The translations under genes were made by a program, and so were the position numbers. Below the pieces are notes generated by a model that saw only the letters and a program-made list of their open reading frames with translations, did not search any database and had not been told where the DNA came from. A stretch of DNA of 64,000 bases, from assembly GCF_020782245.1 (NCBI RefSeq), contig NZ_JAJGNP010000001.1, forward strand, positions 186,001-250,000, given 5' to 3'. This document shows, in pieces, positions 1-8,489 of the stretch (positions within the stretch are counted from its first letter, which is position 1; each line of letters opens with the position of its first letter). The stretch comes from Sphingobium soli (GTDB lineage: Bacteria > Pseudomonadota > Alphaproteobacteria > Sphingomonadales > Sphingomonadaceae).

Positions 1-130
1 TGCCCGCCGTCGTGGCGGTGCGGCTGTCGAACAGTGAAACGAACAGCAACAGGGCAACGATCACGCCTGCCCAAATCATCGCGCTCTTGATCCAGGGATT
101 GCCCTGCGGGTCTTTCTCGTCGTTCATCAT
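1..130 (-). CDS. ftsH: ATP-dependent zinc metalloprotease FtsH, N-terminal fragment
   Basis: Only the first 43 codons lie inside the window; the gene continues past base 1. The readable part starts MMNDEKDPQGNPWIKS and runs straight into a hydrophobic segment (AMIWAGVIVALLLFVSLF). This is the usual short cytoplasmic leader plus first transmembrane helix of FtsH, the membrane-anchored AAA+ protease that degrades misfolded membrane proteins. Two adjacent ATG codons (130 and 127) could serve as start; a purine-rich AAAGAGAG lies just upstream. The order tilS then ftsH is common in Alphaproteobacteria and supports the call. The AAA and zinc-binding domains cannot be seen, so the call rests on the leader and the context. 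Confidence 0.8.
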   Translation of the reverse strand, partial: MMNDEKDPQGNPWIKSAMIWAGVIVALLLFVSLFDSRTATTAG

Positions 131-227
131 CACTCTCTTTCACCCGCCAAGATAGGGCACGCCCGCAAAAGCGCAAGCACAGCGCACGCCCGTGTACGAC
201 ATGGGATTTACCAGGGCGAGTCGACGG

Positions 228-419
228 TCAAACGAGCCCAGCGATGGTCAGCGCGAGATAGCCGAGCGCTAAAGCTAAACCCGCGGACAGGCCGCAGAGC
301 AGATATCCGATGTAGAGCAGCAGCGGCGGATGGGGCCGCGCCAGATTTCGATTGCGCTGGGCAGCCGAGAGGATGACGCTCGCCAACAGGCCATAGGATA
401 GGGCCGCAAATTCAAACAT
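228..419 (-). CDS. Small two-helix membrane protein, function unknown
   Basis: A 63-residue ORF between tilS and ftsH on the same strand. Residues 2-18 and 33-61 are hydrophobic (the second run is LLLYIGYLLCGLSAGLALAL), separated by a basic, polar loop (QRNRNLARPH). This fits a hairpin membrane protein with the loop on the cytoplasmic side. An AGGA stands about ten bases upstream of the ATG, a weak but usable ribosome site. Codon choice is like the neighbours. I do not recognise a family. It could instead be a chance ORF in a 413-base gap, but the clean membrane topology argues for a real gene. Confidence 0.45.
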   Translation of the reverse strand: MFEFAALSYGLLASVILSAAQRNRNLARPHPPLLLYIGYLLCGLSAGLALALGYLALTIAGLV

Positions 420-543
420 GCACGAATAGTCCTGCCAGAAAGCCTGCTCGATAGCATAGCGATGGTTAACCGACTGCCATTCTGCGGAAAAAATCGGCGA
501 AGCGTTAGACAGGCGCGCTATCCTGTGGAACCTTTTTGCGCCG

Positions 544-1488
544 TCAATTGCGGGGAGGAGCGGGCCGTAATGTCCAGATGGCTCCCCCTTTCAGCAGCCA
601 GTCGCCCAGGCTGGCCTGATGCCCTGTTGCCGCTGCCTGCAGGGCGCGGTCGAGGCTTTCGCCGCGCGGCGGCTTCGAACCGGCCAGCATCAGCATGTGC
701 AGGACCAACCGGCGAAGATATTCGCGCGGAAAGTCGGTACGCACGAGCCTCCATCCGTCACCATCCGCGCGAATATATTGATCGGCCAGTTGGGTGACGC
801 TCCACAGGATCGCCGCCTCTGCATCCGCCAGGGCTGCCGCACTGCGCGTAGCGGCCTGTGCATCCAACCATGTCGCGCCGGATAGCGCCATGCGCAGGGT
901 GGCCCGATCGAAACGCCTGTCACGGTTTGATGGGTCCTGCACATAAGGCAGGCCTTCGCGATCGACAAACGCCTGCAACATGGCCTTGCGTTCCCCGAGC
1001 AACGGCCGGATTACGCGCCCCGAAACAGCGCGCACCCCCGCAAGTCCTCCGATACCCGATCCTCGGTTGAGGCGCATCACCAGCGTTTCGAGTTGGTCGT
1101 CTGCGTGGTGGGCGGTCATGATCCAGTCAATGGCGTGAGACGCGCGCCAGGCCTCTATCAATCGGTAACGCGTGGTCCGCGCCCACGCTTGTACATTACC
1201 TGTCACCGTCGCATCCGCGATCAGTGTAACATGCTCGATGCCATGCGCGACACACCATCGCGCCACCAACGCTGCCTCGTCAGCGGATTCCCGCCGCAAG
1301 CCATGATCAACCGTCACCGCGGCTACGCGCCCCGGGAAGGCGGACGCGGCGAGGCAAAGCAAAGCCATGCTGTCCGGCCCGCCGGAAACGGCTATGCCAA
1401 AGCGGATCGCCGGATCATCGCCGACCAGCGCGGATGTCGCATCGACCAGCCGCGTCTGAAACGCGGCACTGTCGCCTGTCAGTTGCAC
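544..1488 (-). CDS. tilS: tRNA(Ile)-lysidine synthase TilS
   Basis: TilS attaches lysine to C34 of the CAU-anticodon tRNA-Ile using ATP, which changes the tRNA from Met to Ile identity. The PP-loop motif SGGPDS is at residues 35-40, and TVDHGLR and the HHADDQLETLVMRL motif follow, all diagnostic of the N-type ATP pyrophosphatase fold. At 314 residues it is the short form, with a reduced C-terminal region compared with the E. coli enzyme. The start is GTG at 1488, and the gene overlaps the end of ybgF by ten bases, so the two are probably translationally coupled. The ybgF-tilS-ftsH order is typical of Alphaproteobacteria. Confidence 0.95.
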   Translation of the reverse strand: MQLTGDSAAFQTRLVDATSALVGDDPAIRFGIAVSGGPDSMALLCLAASAFPGRVAAVTVDHGLRRESADEAALVARWCVAHGIEHVTLIADATVTGNVQAWARTTRYRLIEAWRASHAIDWIMTAHHADDQLETLVMRLNRGSGIGGLAGVRAVSGRVIRPLLGERKAMLQAFVDREGLPYVQDPSNRDRRFDRATLRMALSGATWLDAQAATRSAAALADAEAAILWSVTQLADQYIRADGDGWRLVRTDFPREYLRRLVLHMLMLAGSKPPRGESLDRALQAAATGHQASLGDWLLKGGAIWTLRPAPPRN

Positions 1489-2411
1489 TTCGCCTGAGCG
1501 CGCCCCTTGTCCATCATCGTGCGCAGGCCCGATGACAGGCTGGTTCCATAGACCTGATCCAATTCCTGATAGACTTTGCAGGCGTCCGCCGGCTTTTTCA
1601 GCTGAATGAGGGCTTCGCCCAGATAGGCCAGGCTATCTGCGGCGCGATCGCCGCGGGGGCGCTTCTGGTAATTTTCGTAAAAGGCAACGGAGGCGAGCGC
1701 TGGCTTGCCGTCATCCAGATAGGCGCGGCCAAGCAAATTCTGCGCGCGGCTGGCGACCGAGTTGTCCCCATATTTGTCGACAGTGGCTTTCAACTGCGCC
1801 TGCGCCTCCGGATAGAATTTGGCGTCCCACAAGCGAAAACCATATGTGTAAGCGTCATTGGCTTCGTCGCCGCTATTGGGCCGCTCGATCGCCGCGACTG
1901 CCGTCTTGCGCGCCTCGCTGGCACCAGCCGGCGCTGAGGGTTTGGCGGCGGCAGGCTTGGCTGGCGTTGGTTCAGCGGGCGCTGGCGCAGCGCTCGCGTT
2001 GGATGATGCCATTGGCGTCATTGCGGGAGGCGCCGCAGCGGGTGCCATGCGCGCATCGGTCTCAGCCTTGTATTTCGTGAACGATTCTTCGAGCTGGCGC
2101 AGCTTGTAGCTGTTTTCCTCCACCTGGCCCGTGATCGAAGCCAATTGCGATTCCAACGCGCTCACGCGCGCGGTCAGATCAGCGATCGGGGACGATGCGG
2201 GCGTACCGGGCGAAGGCTGTGGTGCCGCCGGCCGCGTGATGTCCGCCTCTATCGGCGTGCCGGCAGGAAATACCTTGCGTTGCACCGCACGCATTTCCTT
2301 TTCCAGCCGGTCCACGCGCCCCTCGACGCTGGTCTGTGCCACGACCGGCGAGGCAAGGGCGATCATCGCGCTTCCGATGAAGGCTGTTGACGCGAAAAAG
2401 GCGTGACGCAT
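1479..2411 (-). CDS. ybgF: Tol-Pal system protein YbgF / CpoB
   Basis: Periplasmic protein of the Tol-Pal system; in E. coli it links outer-membrane constriction with peptidoglycan synthesis. From the ATG at 2411 there is a signal peptide (ASTAFIGSAMIALASPVVAQ), a heptad-like coiled coil near residues 30-110 (VDRLEKEMRAVQRKV, LEESFTKYKAETDARM), an Ala/Pro-rich linker, and a C-terminal TPR domain (ANDAYTYGFRLWDAKFYPEA onward). The ORF is open further upstream, but only this ATG gives a signal peptide, and GGGGAA lies nine bases before it. The gene ends inside the start of tilS. tolQRAB and pal are not next to it here; a rodZ-like gene is upstream instead. Confidence 0.9.
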   Translation of the reverse strand: MRHAFFASTAFIGSAMIALASPVVAQTSVEGRVDRLEKEMRAVQRKVFPAGTPIEADITRPAAPQPSPGTPASSPIADLTARVSALESQLASITGQVEENSYKLRQLEESFTKYKAETDARMAPAAAPPAMTPMASSNASAAPAPAEPTPAKPAAAKPSAPAGASEARKTAVAAIERPNSGDEANDAYTYGFRLWDAKFYPEAQAQLKATVDKYGDNSVASRAQNLLGRAYLDDGKPALASVAFYENYQKRPRGDRAADSLAYLGEALIQLKKPADACKVYQELDQVYGTSLSSGLRTMMDKGRAQAKCN

Positions 2412-2569
2412 GACGTTCCCCGACTGCTGCGACCCGGCACGGACATATCCTTGCGGCCGGTGAACGCATGACTTCCAAGCTGCAACGCCCAACTCCCCGC
2501 TGAGGTGAACGCCTGCATTCTTAACCATAAAGCCTAATTGCCTGCCGTAAAGCAGGACCTTCTGTCTTG

Positions 2570-3421
2570 TCAGTTCGCCGATGCTGCCGGCACTGCCTGC
2601 CCGCCTGCCGGCGTACCCGATTGCTGCCCGGCTGGCGCAGCGCGTGCCAGCAGCGCTTCAGCGTTCACCGGGACATCTGCAATGGTGCGATCCGCAGCAC
2701 CCAGGGGCGGCACCGGCTTTCCGCCTACCGTGACGCTCAGGGCCTGAGGGCGTCCAGTCAAAATCGTGGGATTGCGCGCGCCAGCAGGAAGAGTGAAGCT
2801 TTCGCCCTTCTTCATCGTCCCGTCCTTCAGGCGCTCGCCCGCTTCGTCCACGATCCGCAACCAGACATCATCGACCGCCGTGAAGACGACGGTTTGCGGC
2901 ACCTGGCGAATGGGCGCGACGGCACTGCCCGCCGGAGGCGCCGAGGGTCGGGCCGGCGCATTGGCGGCAATATCCTCGCTGGTCGGCGGCGTGAACAATT
3001 GCGTGCGCCAGATGATATAACCGCCGATGAGCAGCAAGACGACCGCCGCCAGCGTCCAGGCCAGCGTGCGCGACGGCACCCGCGCCGGATCGGCGGGTTC
3101 AAATGCCTCGTAGCGGTTAGCACCCAGATCGGAACCGTGGACGCCTTCCCGCACCTCAGCGGCGATGGCCACTTCGTCTACATCGACAGCGCGCGCATAG
3201 GCCCGGGCAAAACCGACTGCGTAAGGAATGCCCGGCAGCGCGCCATAATCGTCGCGCTCGACCGCCTCAAGTTGCCGCAATGCAATGCGCGTGCGCGTGG
3301 CCACGTCCTGAAGCGACAGCCCCTGCGCCTCTCGCGCGGCGCGCAGCTTCGCGCCGGGCGTCTTGGGCTGCGTGTCTTCCACCGGCGTCGCGCCGGGTTC
3401 AATGTCTGGTTCTTCTGCCAT
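2570..3421 (-). CDS. rodZ: RodZ-like helix-turn-helix membrane protein (DUF4115)
   Basis: A 283-residue bitopic protein. Residues 22-95 form the N-terminal Cro/C1-type HTH found in RodZ (KLRAAREAQGLSLQDVATRT, then PGIPYAVGFARAYARAVDVD). A single transmembrane helix follows near residue 125-140 (LAWTLAAVVLLLIGGYIIW), then a Pro-rich stretch and a periplasmic DUF4115 domain (FTAVDDVWLRIVDEAGERL, LPAGARNPTILTGRP). RodZ ties the MreB cytoskeleton to the elongasome in rods. Sphingomonad members are often named only 'helix-turn-helix domain protein'. The gene stands alone between ybgF and ptsP on the same strand, and its role in cell shape is inferred from the family. Confidence 0.85.
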   Translation of the reverse strand: MAEEPDIEPGATPVEDTQPKTPGAKLRAAREAQGLSLQDVATRTRIALRQLEAVERDDYGALPGIPYAVGFARAYARAVDVDEVAIAAEVREGVHGSDLGANRYEAFEPADPARVPSRTLAWTLAAVVLLLIGGYIIWRTQLFTPPTSEDIAANAPARPSAPPAGSAVAPIRQVPQTVVFTAVDDVWLRIVDEAGERLKDGTMKKGESFTLPAGARNPTILTGRPQALSVTVGGKPVPPLGAADRTIADVPVNAEALLARAAPAGQQSGTPAGGQAVPAASAN

Positions 3422-3494
3422 GTTGCTCCGCGACCTGTGATGGTCGGCCTTGTCTCATTGCGGGACGGGCGTTGTCAACGCCGGTCCCGCCGTT

Positions 3495-5771
3495 TCAGGT
3501 CAGTTCCACGTCACGGTCGGACGCCCATTGCGTCAACCGTTCGCGTATGTCCGGCGCGCCGCTATCAAGCCATTCACGCATCGTCGATTGCAGCTGCGTG
3601 GCATCGATAGCGCGGATCATCGCCTTGACCGGGCCAACCGATGCCGGCGTGATCGACAGACGCCGGATGCCAAGGCCGATCAGCGCCATCGCCTCCAGCG
3701 TTCGCCCGCCCATTTCGCCGCATACGCCGACTGGCACCTGATGCGCCACGCAGGCGCGAACGACCCTGTCCAGAAATCGCAGGATCGCGATACTGAGCCA
3801 GTCATAGCGTTCCGCCAGCTTGGGGTGGGCACGGTCCGCAGCAAACAGGAACTGGGTCAGGTCATTGGTGCCGATCGACAGGAAATCGACGCGCGGCAGC
3901 AGCAGGTCGAGCACTTCGGCCAGTGCCGGCACTTCGAGCATCGCGCCATATTTGACTGCAATCGGCAGCTTTTTCCGATGACCTTGCAGCCATTCGCGCT
4001 GATGCTCCACCAGATCGCGCGCCGCCTCATATTCCCAAGGCTCCGACACCATCGGAAACATGATATTGAGGACCTTCCCCGCACTCGCCTCCAGCAACGC
4101 GCGCGCCTGCGCCTTCATCAGGCCATCGCGATCCAGCGCAAGGCGCAAGGCGCGCCATCCCATGGCCGGGTTATCCTCCAACTCCTCGTCGCCATCGCGC
4201 TGCATATAGGGCAGCGCCTTATCACCGCCGATATCGACCGTGCGAAAAATGACCGGACGATCGCCCGCCGCGTCCAGCACATCCTTATAAAGCCGTTGCT
4301 GTTTTTCGCGCTGCGGCAACGTGGCGGACACCAGGAACTGGAATTCGGTGCGGAACAGGCCGATGCCGTCCGCGCCGACCAGGTCCAGCGCCTGCGCGTC
4401 TTCGCGCAGGCCTGCATTGACCATCAATTCGACGCGCTGCCCATCGGTGGTCACGGACGGCAGGTCGCGCATCGCGGCGAATTCCGCGCGACGCTTCTGC
4501 GTTACATGCAGCTTGTTCTCGAACGCCTCGTCCATGTCGGGACCAGGGCGGATCAGCACCGTGTTCTCCGCAACGTCCAGCAGAATAAGGTCGCCCTCGT
4601 TCAGCTTGTGGCGAACATCCCGCACACGCCCCAGAACGGGCACGCCCATGGCGCGCGCAACGATGGTGACATGGGCGGTCAGCGACCCTTCCTCCAAGAT
4701 CACGCCCTTCAACCGCCGACGGTCATATTCCAGCAATTCCGCCGGGCCCAGATTGCGGGCGATCAATATGGCGTCCTGACGCAAGCCCAGCTGCGCCGCG
4801 GTCCCCAATTGCCCCGACACGATGCGGAGCAACCGATTCGCCATATCCTCGAGGTCATGCATGCGATCCTGCAACAGCGGATCGTCAATCTGCCGCATGC
4901 GCATGCGGGTACGCTGCTGAACCCGCTCGATCGCCGCCTCGGCCGTCAGGCCGCTGTCGATGGCCTCGTTGATGCGCCGGATCCAGCCTTCGTCATAGGC
5001 GAACATCTTGTAGGTTTCGAGCACCTCCTGATGCTCGCCTTCAGTTCCGAACTCGGCCGCGCCGGTCATCCGGTCGATCTGCTCGCGCATCTTGGCGAAG
5101 GCGGAAATGACCCGCGCGCGTTCGGCCTCCGTATCTTCCGCGACCGTATGTTCGACATGGATTCGCGGTTGGTGGAACACCGCATGGCCGCGCGCCATGC
5201 CCATCACCAGCTGCAATCCCTGCAAGATGGTGGTGCCCGTTTCCGCGACACGGGCATCGGCCGGACCGTCATCGGCCAGTTCAGCATTGGCGATCAGCTC
5301 GGAAAGCACCATTGCGACCGTCTGCAACGCCTCGATCTCGACTTCTTCATACCGGCGCGGCTCCACATGCTGCACGCACAAGACGCCGATCGACCGCTCG
5401 CGCCGGACGATCGGTACGCCGGCAAAGCTGTGAAAGCGATCTTCCCCGGTTTCAGGGCGATAGGAAAAGTCGGGATGCGCCGCCGCCTCGTCCAGGTTCA
5501 GCGTCTCGACATTGGTGGCAATGAGGCCCACCAGCCCCTCCCCCATCGCCATCCGCGTGACATGGACCGCTTCCTGTTTCAGGCCGCGTGTGGCAAACAG
5601 TTCCAGCACGCCTTCACGCACCAGATAAATCGAACAGACCTCGCTGGAGAGCGACTGGCCGATGATCTCCACGACCTTGTTGAGCTTGGCCTGGGCGCTG
5701 TTGCGCGACGCCATCACCTCCTGCAGCAGGACAAGGATCTGGCGGGCGGCTGCGGCGGGCGTCGTTGGCAT
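3495..5771 (-). CDS. ptsP: Nitrogen-type PTS enzyme I (PtsP, EI-Ntr)
   Basis: Phosphoenolpyruvate-protein phosphotransferase that starts the regulatory PTS-Ntr relay (EI-Ntr to NPr to EIIA-Ntr). A GAF domain occupies roughly residues 20-165 (EVCSIYLVREGVLELFATRG, FAGVPIVRRERSIGVLCVQH). It is followed by the enzyme I N-terminal domain with the phospho-histidine site EGSLTAHVTIVARAMGVPV, then the PEP-binding TIM barrel (GLFRTEFQFL, VKYGAMLEVPALAEV, SIGTNDLTQF, VCGEMGG). The length of about 758 residues fits PtsP and is too long for the sugar-type enzyme I. The ATG at 5771 is preferred over an in-frame TTG six bases upstream; neither has a strong ribosome site. Partner genes are not in the window. 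Confidence 0.93.
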   Translation of the reverse strand: MPTTPAAAARQILVLLQEVMASRNSAQAKLNKVVEIIGQSLSSEVCSIYLVREGVLELFATRGLKQEAVHVTRMAMGEGLVGLIATNVETLNLDEAAAHPDFSYRPETGEDRFHSFAGVPIVRRERSIGVLCVQHVEPRRYEEVEIEALQTVAMVLSELIANAELADDGPADARVAETGTTILQGLQLVMGMARGHAVFHQPRIHVEHTVAEDTEAERARVISAFAKMREQIDRMTGAAEFGTEGEHQEVLETYKMFAYDEGWIRRINEAIDSGLTAEAAIERVQQRTRMRMRQIDDPLLQDRMHDLEDMANRLLRIVSGQLGTAAQLGLRQDAILIARNLGPAELLEYDRRRLKGVILEEGSLTAHVTIVARAMGVPVLGRVRDVRHKLNEGDLILLDVAENTVLIRPGPDMDEAFENKLHVTQKRRAEFAAMRDLPSVTTDGQRVELMVNAGLREDAQALDLVGADGIGLFRTEFQFLVSATLPQREKQQRLYKDVLDAAGDRPVIFRTVDIGGDKALPYMQRDGDEELEDNPAMGWRALRLALDRDGLMKAQARALLEASAGKVLNIMFPMVSEPWEYEAARDLVEHQREWLQGHRKKLPIAVKYGAMLEVPALAEVLDLLLPRVDFLSIGTNDLTQFLFAADRAHPKLAERYDWLSIAILRFLDRVVRACVAHQVPVGVCGEMGGRTLEAMALIGLGIRRLSITPASVGPVKAMIRAIDATQLQSTMREWLDSGAPDIRERLTQWASDRDVELT

Positions 5772-5940
5772 GGACAAGCGCTAACAGATTGACCGGAAGA
5801 GTGCCAAGATTCGTGCATCCAAAGGACGGCGAAAAATCGTCTCAACAAGACAGTCCGCCATTCACATGGCGGAAACAATCGATAGGTTCGTCCAAAGGAG
5901 GGACGGCCTTTCCACGCACGGCCCGCAGGGAGACAGGACC

Positions 5941-7101
5941 ATGGCGACCCAACCAGATATGACGCATTTCGAACAGGATCTCATCGACCGCGGCTATTCG
6001 CGCCGCCAACTGGCCAAGGCGGCGGCGCTGCTCGGCGCTGCGACCGCAACTCTGCGCGTTACCGGCGCGGCCGCACAGCAGGCGGCCAAGCCGGTCGAGG
6101 GCGCCGTGCGCATTGGCGCCAATGAATGCTGGACCGGCCCTTTCCCTGTCGCAGCGGAAGCCGCGTACAAGCTGGTCAATGAAGGCAATCGGTACGAACC
6201 GGACAGCGAGCATCAGAAATTGTTCGCGGCGGTGTCCGCAGTCGAGGGTATTCCGGTCGACCATGTCACCGCCTGGCCCGGATCGTCCGATCCGCTGAGC
6301 CGCGTGGCAGTCGCCTATGCCTCGCCCGCGCGCGGCATCGTAACGGCCGATCCGACCTATGAAGCGATCTGGCGCACCGGCGACTGGCTGGGCGCCAAGG
6401 TCACGAAGGTTCCGCTGACCAGCGATTATCGCCATGACGTCAAGGCGATGCTGGCGGCCGATCCCAATGCCGGGGTTTATTATATCTGTTCGCCCAACAA
6501 CCCCACGGGCACCGTAACGCCACTGGCCGACATCGAATGGCTGGCCAATAACAAGCCCAAGGATTCGATCCTGGTCGTCGATGAAGCCTATATCCACTGG
6601 TTCGATGGACCCAATGCCGCCAAGCTGGCGGCATCACGGGACGACGTACTGATCTTGCGCACCTTTTCCAAATTGTTCGGGATGGCGGGCATGCGGCTCG
6701 GCCTGACCTTCGCCAGCCCCGCATTGATGCAAAAGATGATGCGGTATGATGGCGGGCAGGTGACGGCAATGCTGCCGATGACAGCGGTCGCCGCCGGCAC
6801 CGTTTCGGTAGCCCAGGCCGACCTCATCAAGGCGCGTCGGGCGGAAATGATCGCTGCCCGTGACAAGGCGGTCAGTCACCTGAAATCCAAGGGGATCAAG
6901 GTCATTCCGGGCAGTCAAGCCAACATGTTCATGGTCGATTGGGGCAAGCCGGCCAAGGAAATGCAGGCCGCCATCCTGGCCGAAAAGGTTCAGATCGGAC
7001 GCAACTGGCCGATCTGGCCCAATGTCTCGCGCGTCTCTGTCGGATCGATGGAGGAAATGGACGCTTTCAACGCGGCAGTAGACAAGGTCTGGACGGCGTA
7101 A
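5941..7101 (+). CDS. Tat-leader aminotransferase, histidinol-phosphate type, copy 1
   Basis: A fold-type I PLP-dependent aminotransferase of about 386 residues with an N-terminal extension. The start is the ATG at 5941, preceded by GGGAGACAGGACC; the frame is open 75 bases upstream but lacks a ribosome site there. Residues 19-50 read RGYSRRQLAKAA followed by a hydrophobic Ala-rich run ending GAAAQQA, a twin-arginine-type export signal. The mature part carries CSPNNPTGTVTPL, VVDEAYIHWF and the PLP-lysine motif RTFSKLFGMAGMRLG of the HisC-like group. Export by Tat would carry a folded, cofactor-loaded enzyme to the periplasm. The substrate is unknown. It is about 60% identical by eye to the next gene, and the pair probably arose by tandem duplication. 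Confidence 0.85.
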   Translation: MATQPDMTHFEQDLIDRGYSRRQLAKAAALLGAATATLRVTGAAAQQAAKPVEGAVRIGANECWTGPFPVAAEAAYKLVNEGNRYEPDSEHQKLFAAVSAVEGIPVDHVTAWPGSSDPLSRVAVAYASPARGIVTADPTYEAIWRTGDWLGAKVTKVPLTSDYRHDVKAMLAADPNAGVYYICSPNNPTGTVTPLADIEWLANNKPKDSILVVDEAYIHWFDGPNAAKLAASRDDVLILRTFSKLFGMAGMRLGLTFASPALMQKMMRYDGGQVTAMLPMTAVAAGTVSVAQADLIKARRAEMIAARDKAVSHLKSKGIKVIPGSQANMFMVDWGKPAKEMQAAILAEKVQIGRNWPIWPNVSRVSVGSMEEMDAFNAAVDKVWTA

Positions 7102-7141
7102 GAGGCGGCGTCCCATACGCGCAAAATAATATCATGATCAG

Positions 7142-7172
7142 GCGGCGGCACATTGCGGAAATGTGCCGCCGC
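7142..7172. terminator. Strong 13-bp hairpin between the tandem aminotransferase genes
   Basis: A perfect 13-bp inverted repeat (GCGGCGGCACATT, 7142-7154, against 7160-7172) with a five-base loop. Downstream on the plus strand the sequence is TTCGTCTTTCGTC, only moderately T-rich. It lies 40 bases after the first aminotransferase stop and 48 bases before the second start. It probably limits read-through between the two paralogues or protects the upstream mRNA end. Confidence 0.6.
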
Positions 7173-7219
7173 TTCGTCTTTCGTCTGTGTGTGCTTCTTG
7201 CAGAACGGGGACGGACGAT

Positions 7220-8386
7220 ATGACCATGATGCTGAACAAGGATGCCAGGGAAGACCTGATGGAACGCGGTTATTCGCGCCGCCAGATCGCGGAAGTTGCC
7301 GCGTTGGTGGGAGCGGGTGTCGCAGCCAGTTCACTGCTGGGCGGAGCGGCCCAGGCGCAGCAGCAGGCCGCGCGTGGCGTCGCCGGGGCCGTGCGCATCG
7401 GCTCGAACGAATGCTGGACCGGCCCCTTCCCTTCGGGCGTCGATGCCGCGGCGAAGGCCGCTGCGCTCGGCAACTGGTATGATCCCGACAATTATCGTGG
7501 CGACCTGGTCAAGACCGTCGCCTCGGTAGAGGGCATTCCCGAAAGCCATGTGATGCTCTGGCCCGGTTCGGGCGGTCCGCTGGTCAGCACGGTCGCCGCC
7601 TTCTGCTCGCCCACCAAGGGACTGGTGACTGCCGATCCAACGTTCGAATCGGCATGGCGCACCGCCGACTATCTCAAGGCACCGATCGCGAAGGCGCCAC
7701 AAGCGCCGGGCGCGGGCCATGACGTCAAGGCGATGCTGGCAGCCAATCCGAATGCCGGCCTTTATTATATCTGCACGCCCAACAATCCGACCGGCACGGT
7801 GACGCCGCTCGCGGACATCGAATGGCTGCTTGCCAACAAGCCCAAGGATTCGGTCCTGCTGGTGGACGAAGCCTATATCCATTTCTCCGAAGCGCCGAGC
7901 GCGGCAAAGCTGGTGGCGGGGCGCAAGGATTTGGTCGTCATGCGCACCTTCTCCAAGCTATTCGGCATGGCGGGCGTGCGCTTGGGCCTGACCTTCGCTG
8001 ATCCCGAATTGCAGAAGCGGATCATGCTGTTCGGCCCGACGGCGGGCGGCCTGTCCATCACCGCCATGGCGTGCGGCAATGCGGTCTACCCCGAAGCGGC
8101 GCTGATCAAGGCCCGCCGCGAGGAAATGATCGCCAACCGCGAAGAAACCATCGCGTGGCTGACCAAGAAGGGCATCGATGTACAGACGGGCAGCCAGGCC
8201 AACATGTTCATGATGGACTGGAAAAAGCCCGCCAAGGACATGCAGGCTGCGATGCTCGCCACGCCCGAAAAGGTGCAGATCGGTCGCAACTGGCCCATCT
8301 GGCCCACCGTCTCGCGCGTTACCGTAGGTTCGGCCGAAGACATGGCGAAGTTCCGCGCCGCTGTGGAAAAGGTCTACACCGCTTGA
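7220..8386 (+). CDS. Tat-leader aminotransferase, histidinol-phosphate type, copy 2
   Basis: Paralogue of the preceding gene, about 388 residues. The ATG at 7220 follows GGGGACGG; the frame is open 57 bases earlier but without a ribosome site. The leader again has RGYSRRQIAEVAALVGAG and a hydrophobic stretch ending GGAAQAQQQ, a plausible Tat signal with an AQA cleavage site. Shared signatures are GSNECWTGPFPSGV, CTPNNPTGTVTPL, LVDEAYIHFSEAP and RTFSKLFGMAGVRLG with the PLP lysine. Catalytic residues are intact in both copies, so neither is a decaying duplicate. The substrate is not known; a periplasmic transaminase for amino acids or amino sugars is an inference from the leader alone. Confidence 0.85.
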   Translation: MTMMLNKDAREDLMERGYSRRQIAEVAALVGAGVAASSLLGGAAQAQQQAARGVAGAVRIGSNECWTGPFPSGVDAAAKAAALGNWYDPDNYRGDLVKTVASVEGIPESHVMLWPGSGGPLVSTVAAFCSPTKGLVTADPTFESAWRTADYLKAPIAKAPQAPGAGHDVKAMLAANPNAGLYYICTPNNPTGTVTPLADIEWLLANKPKDSVLLVDEAYIHFSEAPSAAKLVAGRKDLVVMRTFSKLFGMAGVRLGLTFADPELQKRIMLFGPTAGGLSITAMACGNAVYPEAALIKARREEMIANREETIAWLTKKGIDVQTGSQANMFMMDWKKPAKDMQAAMLATPEKVQIGRNWPIWPTVSRVTVGSAEDMAKFRAAVEKVYTA

Positions 8387-8409
8387 CCTGATATTCTGAT
8401 CCCAAAGCG

Positions 8410-8439
8410 AAGGGCGTCTGGCTTGCCGGACGCCCTTTT
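8410..8439 (+). terminator. Rho-independent terminator after the aminotransferase pair
   Basis: A nine-base stem AAGGGCGTC (8410-8418) pairs with 8429-8437 across a ten-base loop and ends in TTTT. It sits 24 bases after the stop of copy 2 and closes that transcript. Confidence 0.75.
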
Positions 8440-8489
8440 GATGACGGGGACGCCCAAGGCAACCCTTTCAATCTCCTAGTGGCGTCAAA

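Noticed and set aside
3450-5792. 780-codon open frame on the plus strand opposite ptsP
   Set aside because: It is the antisense shadow of a long GC-rich gene; composition is Arg/His/Gln-rich with no domain and no ribosome site.
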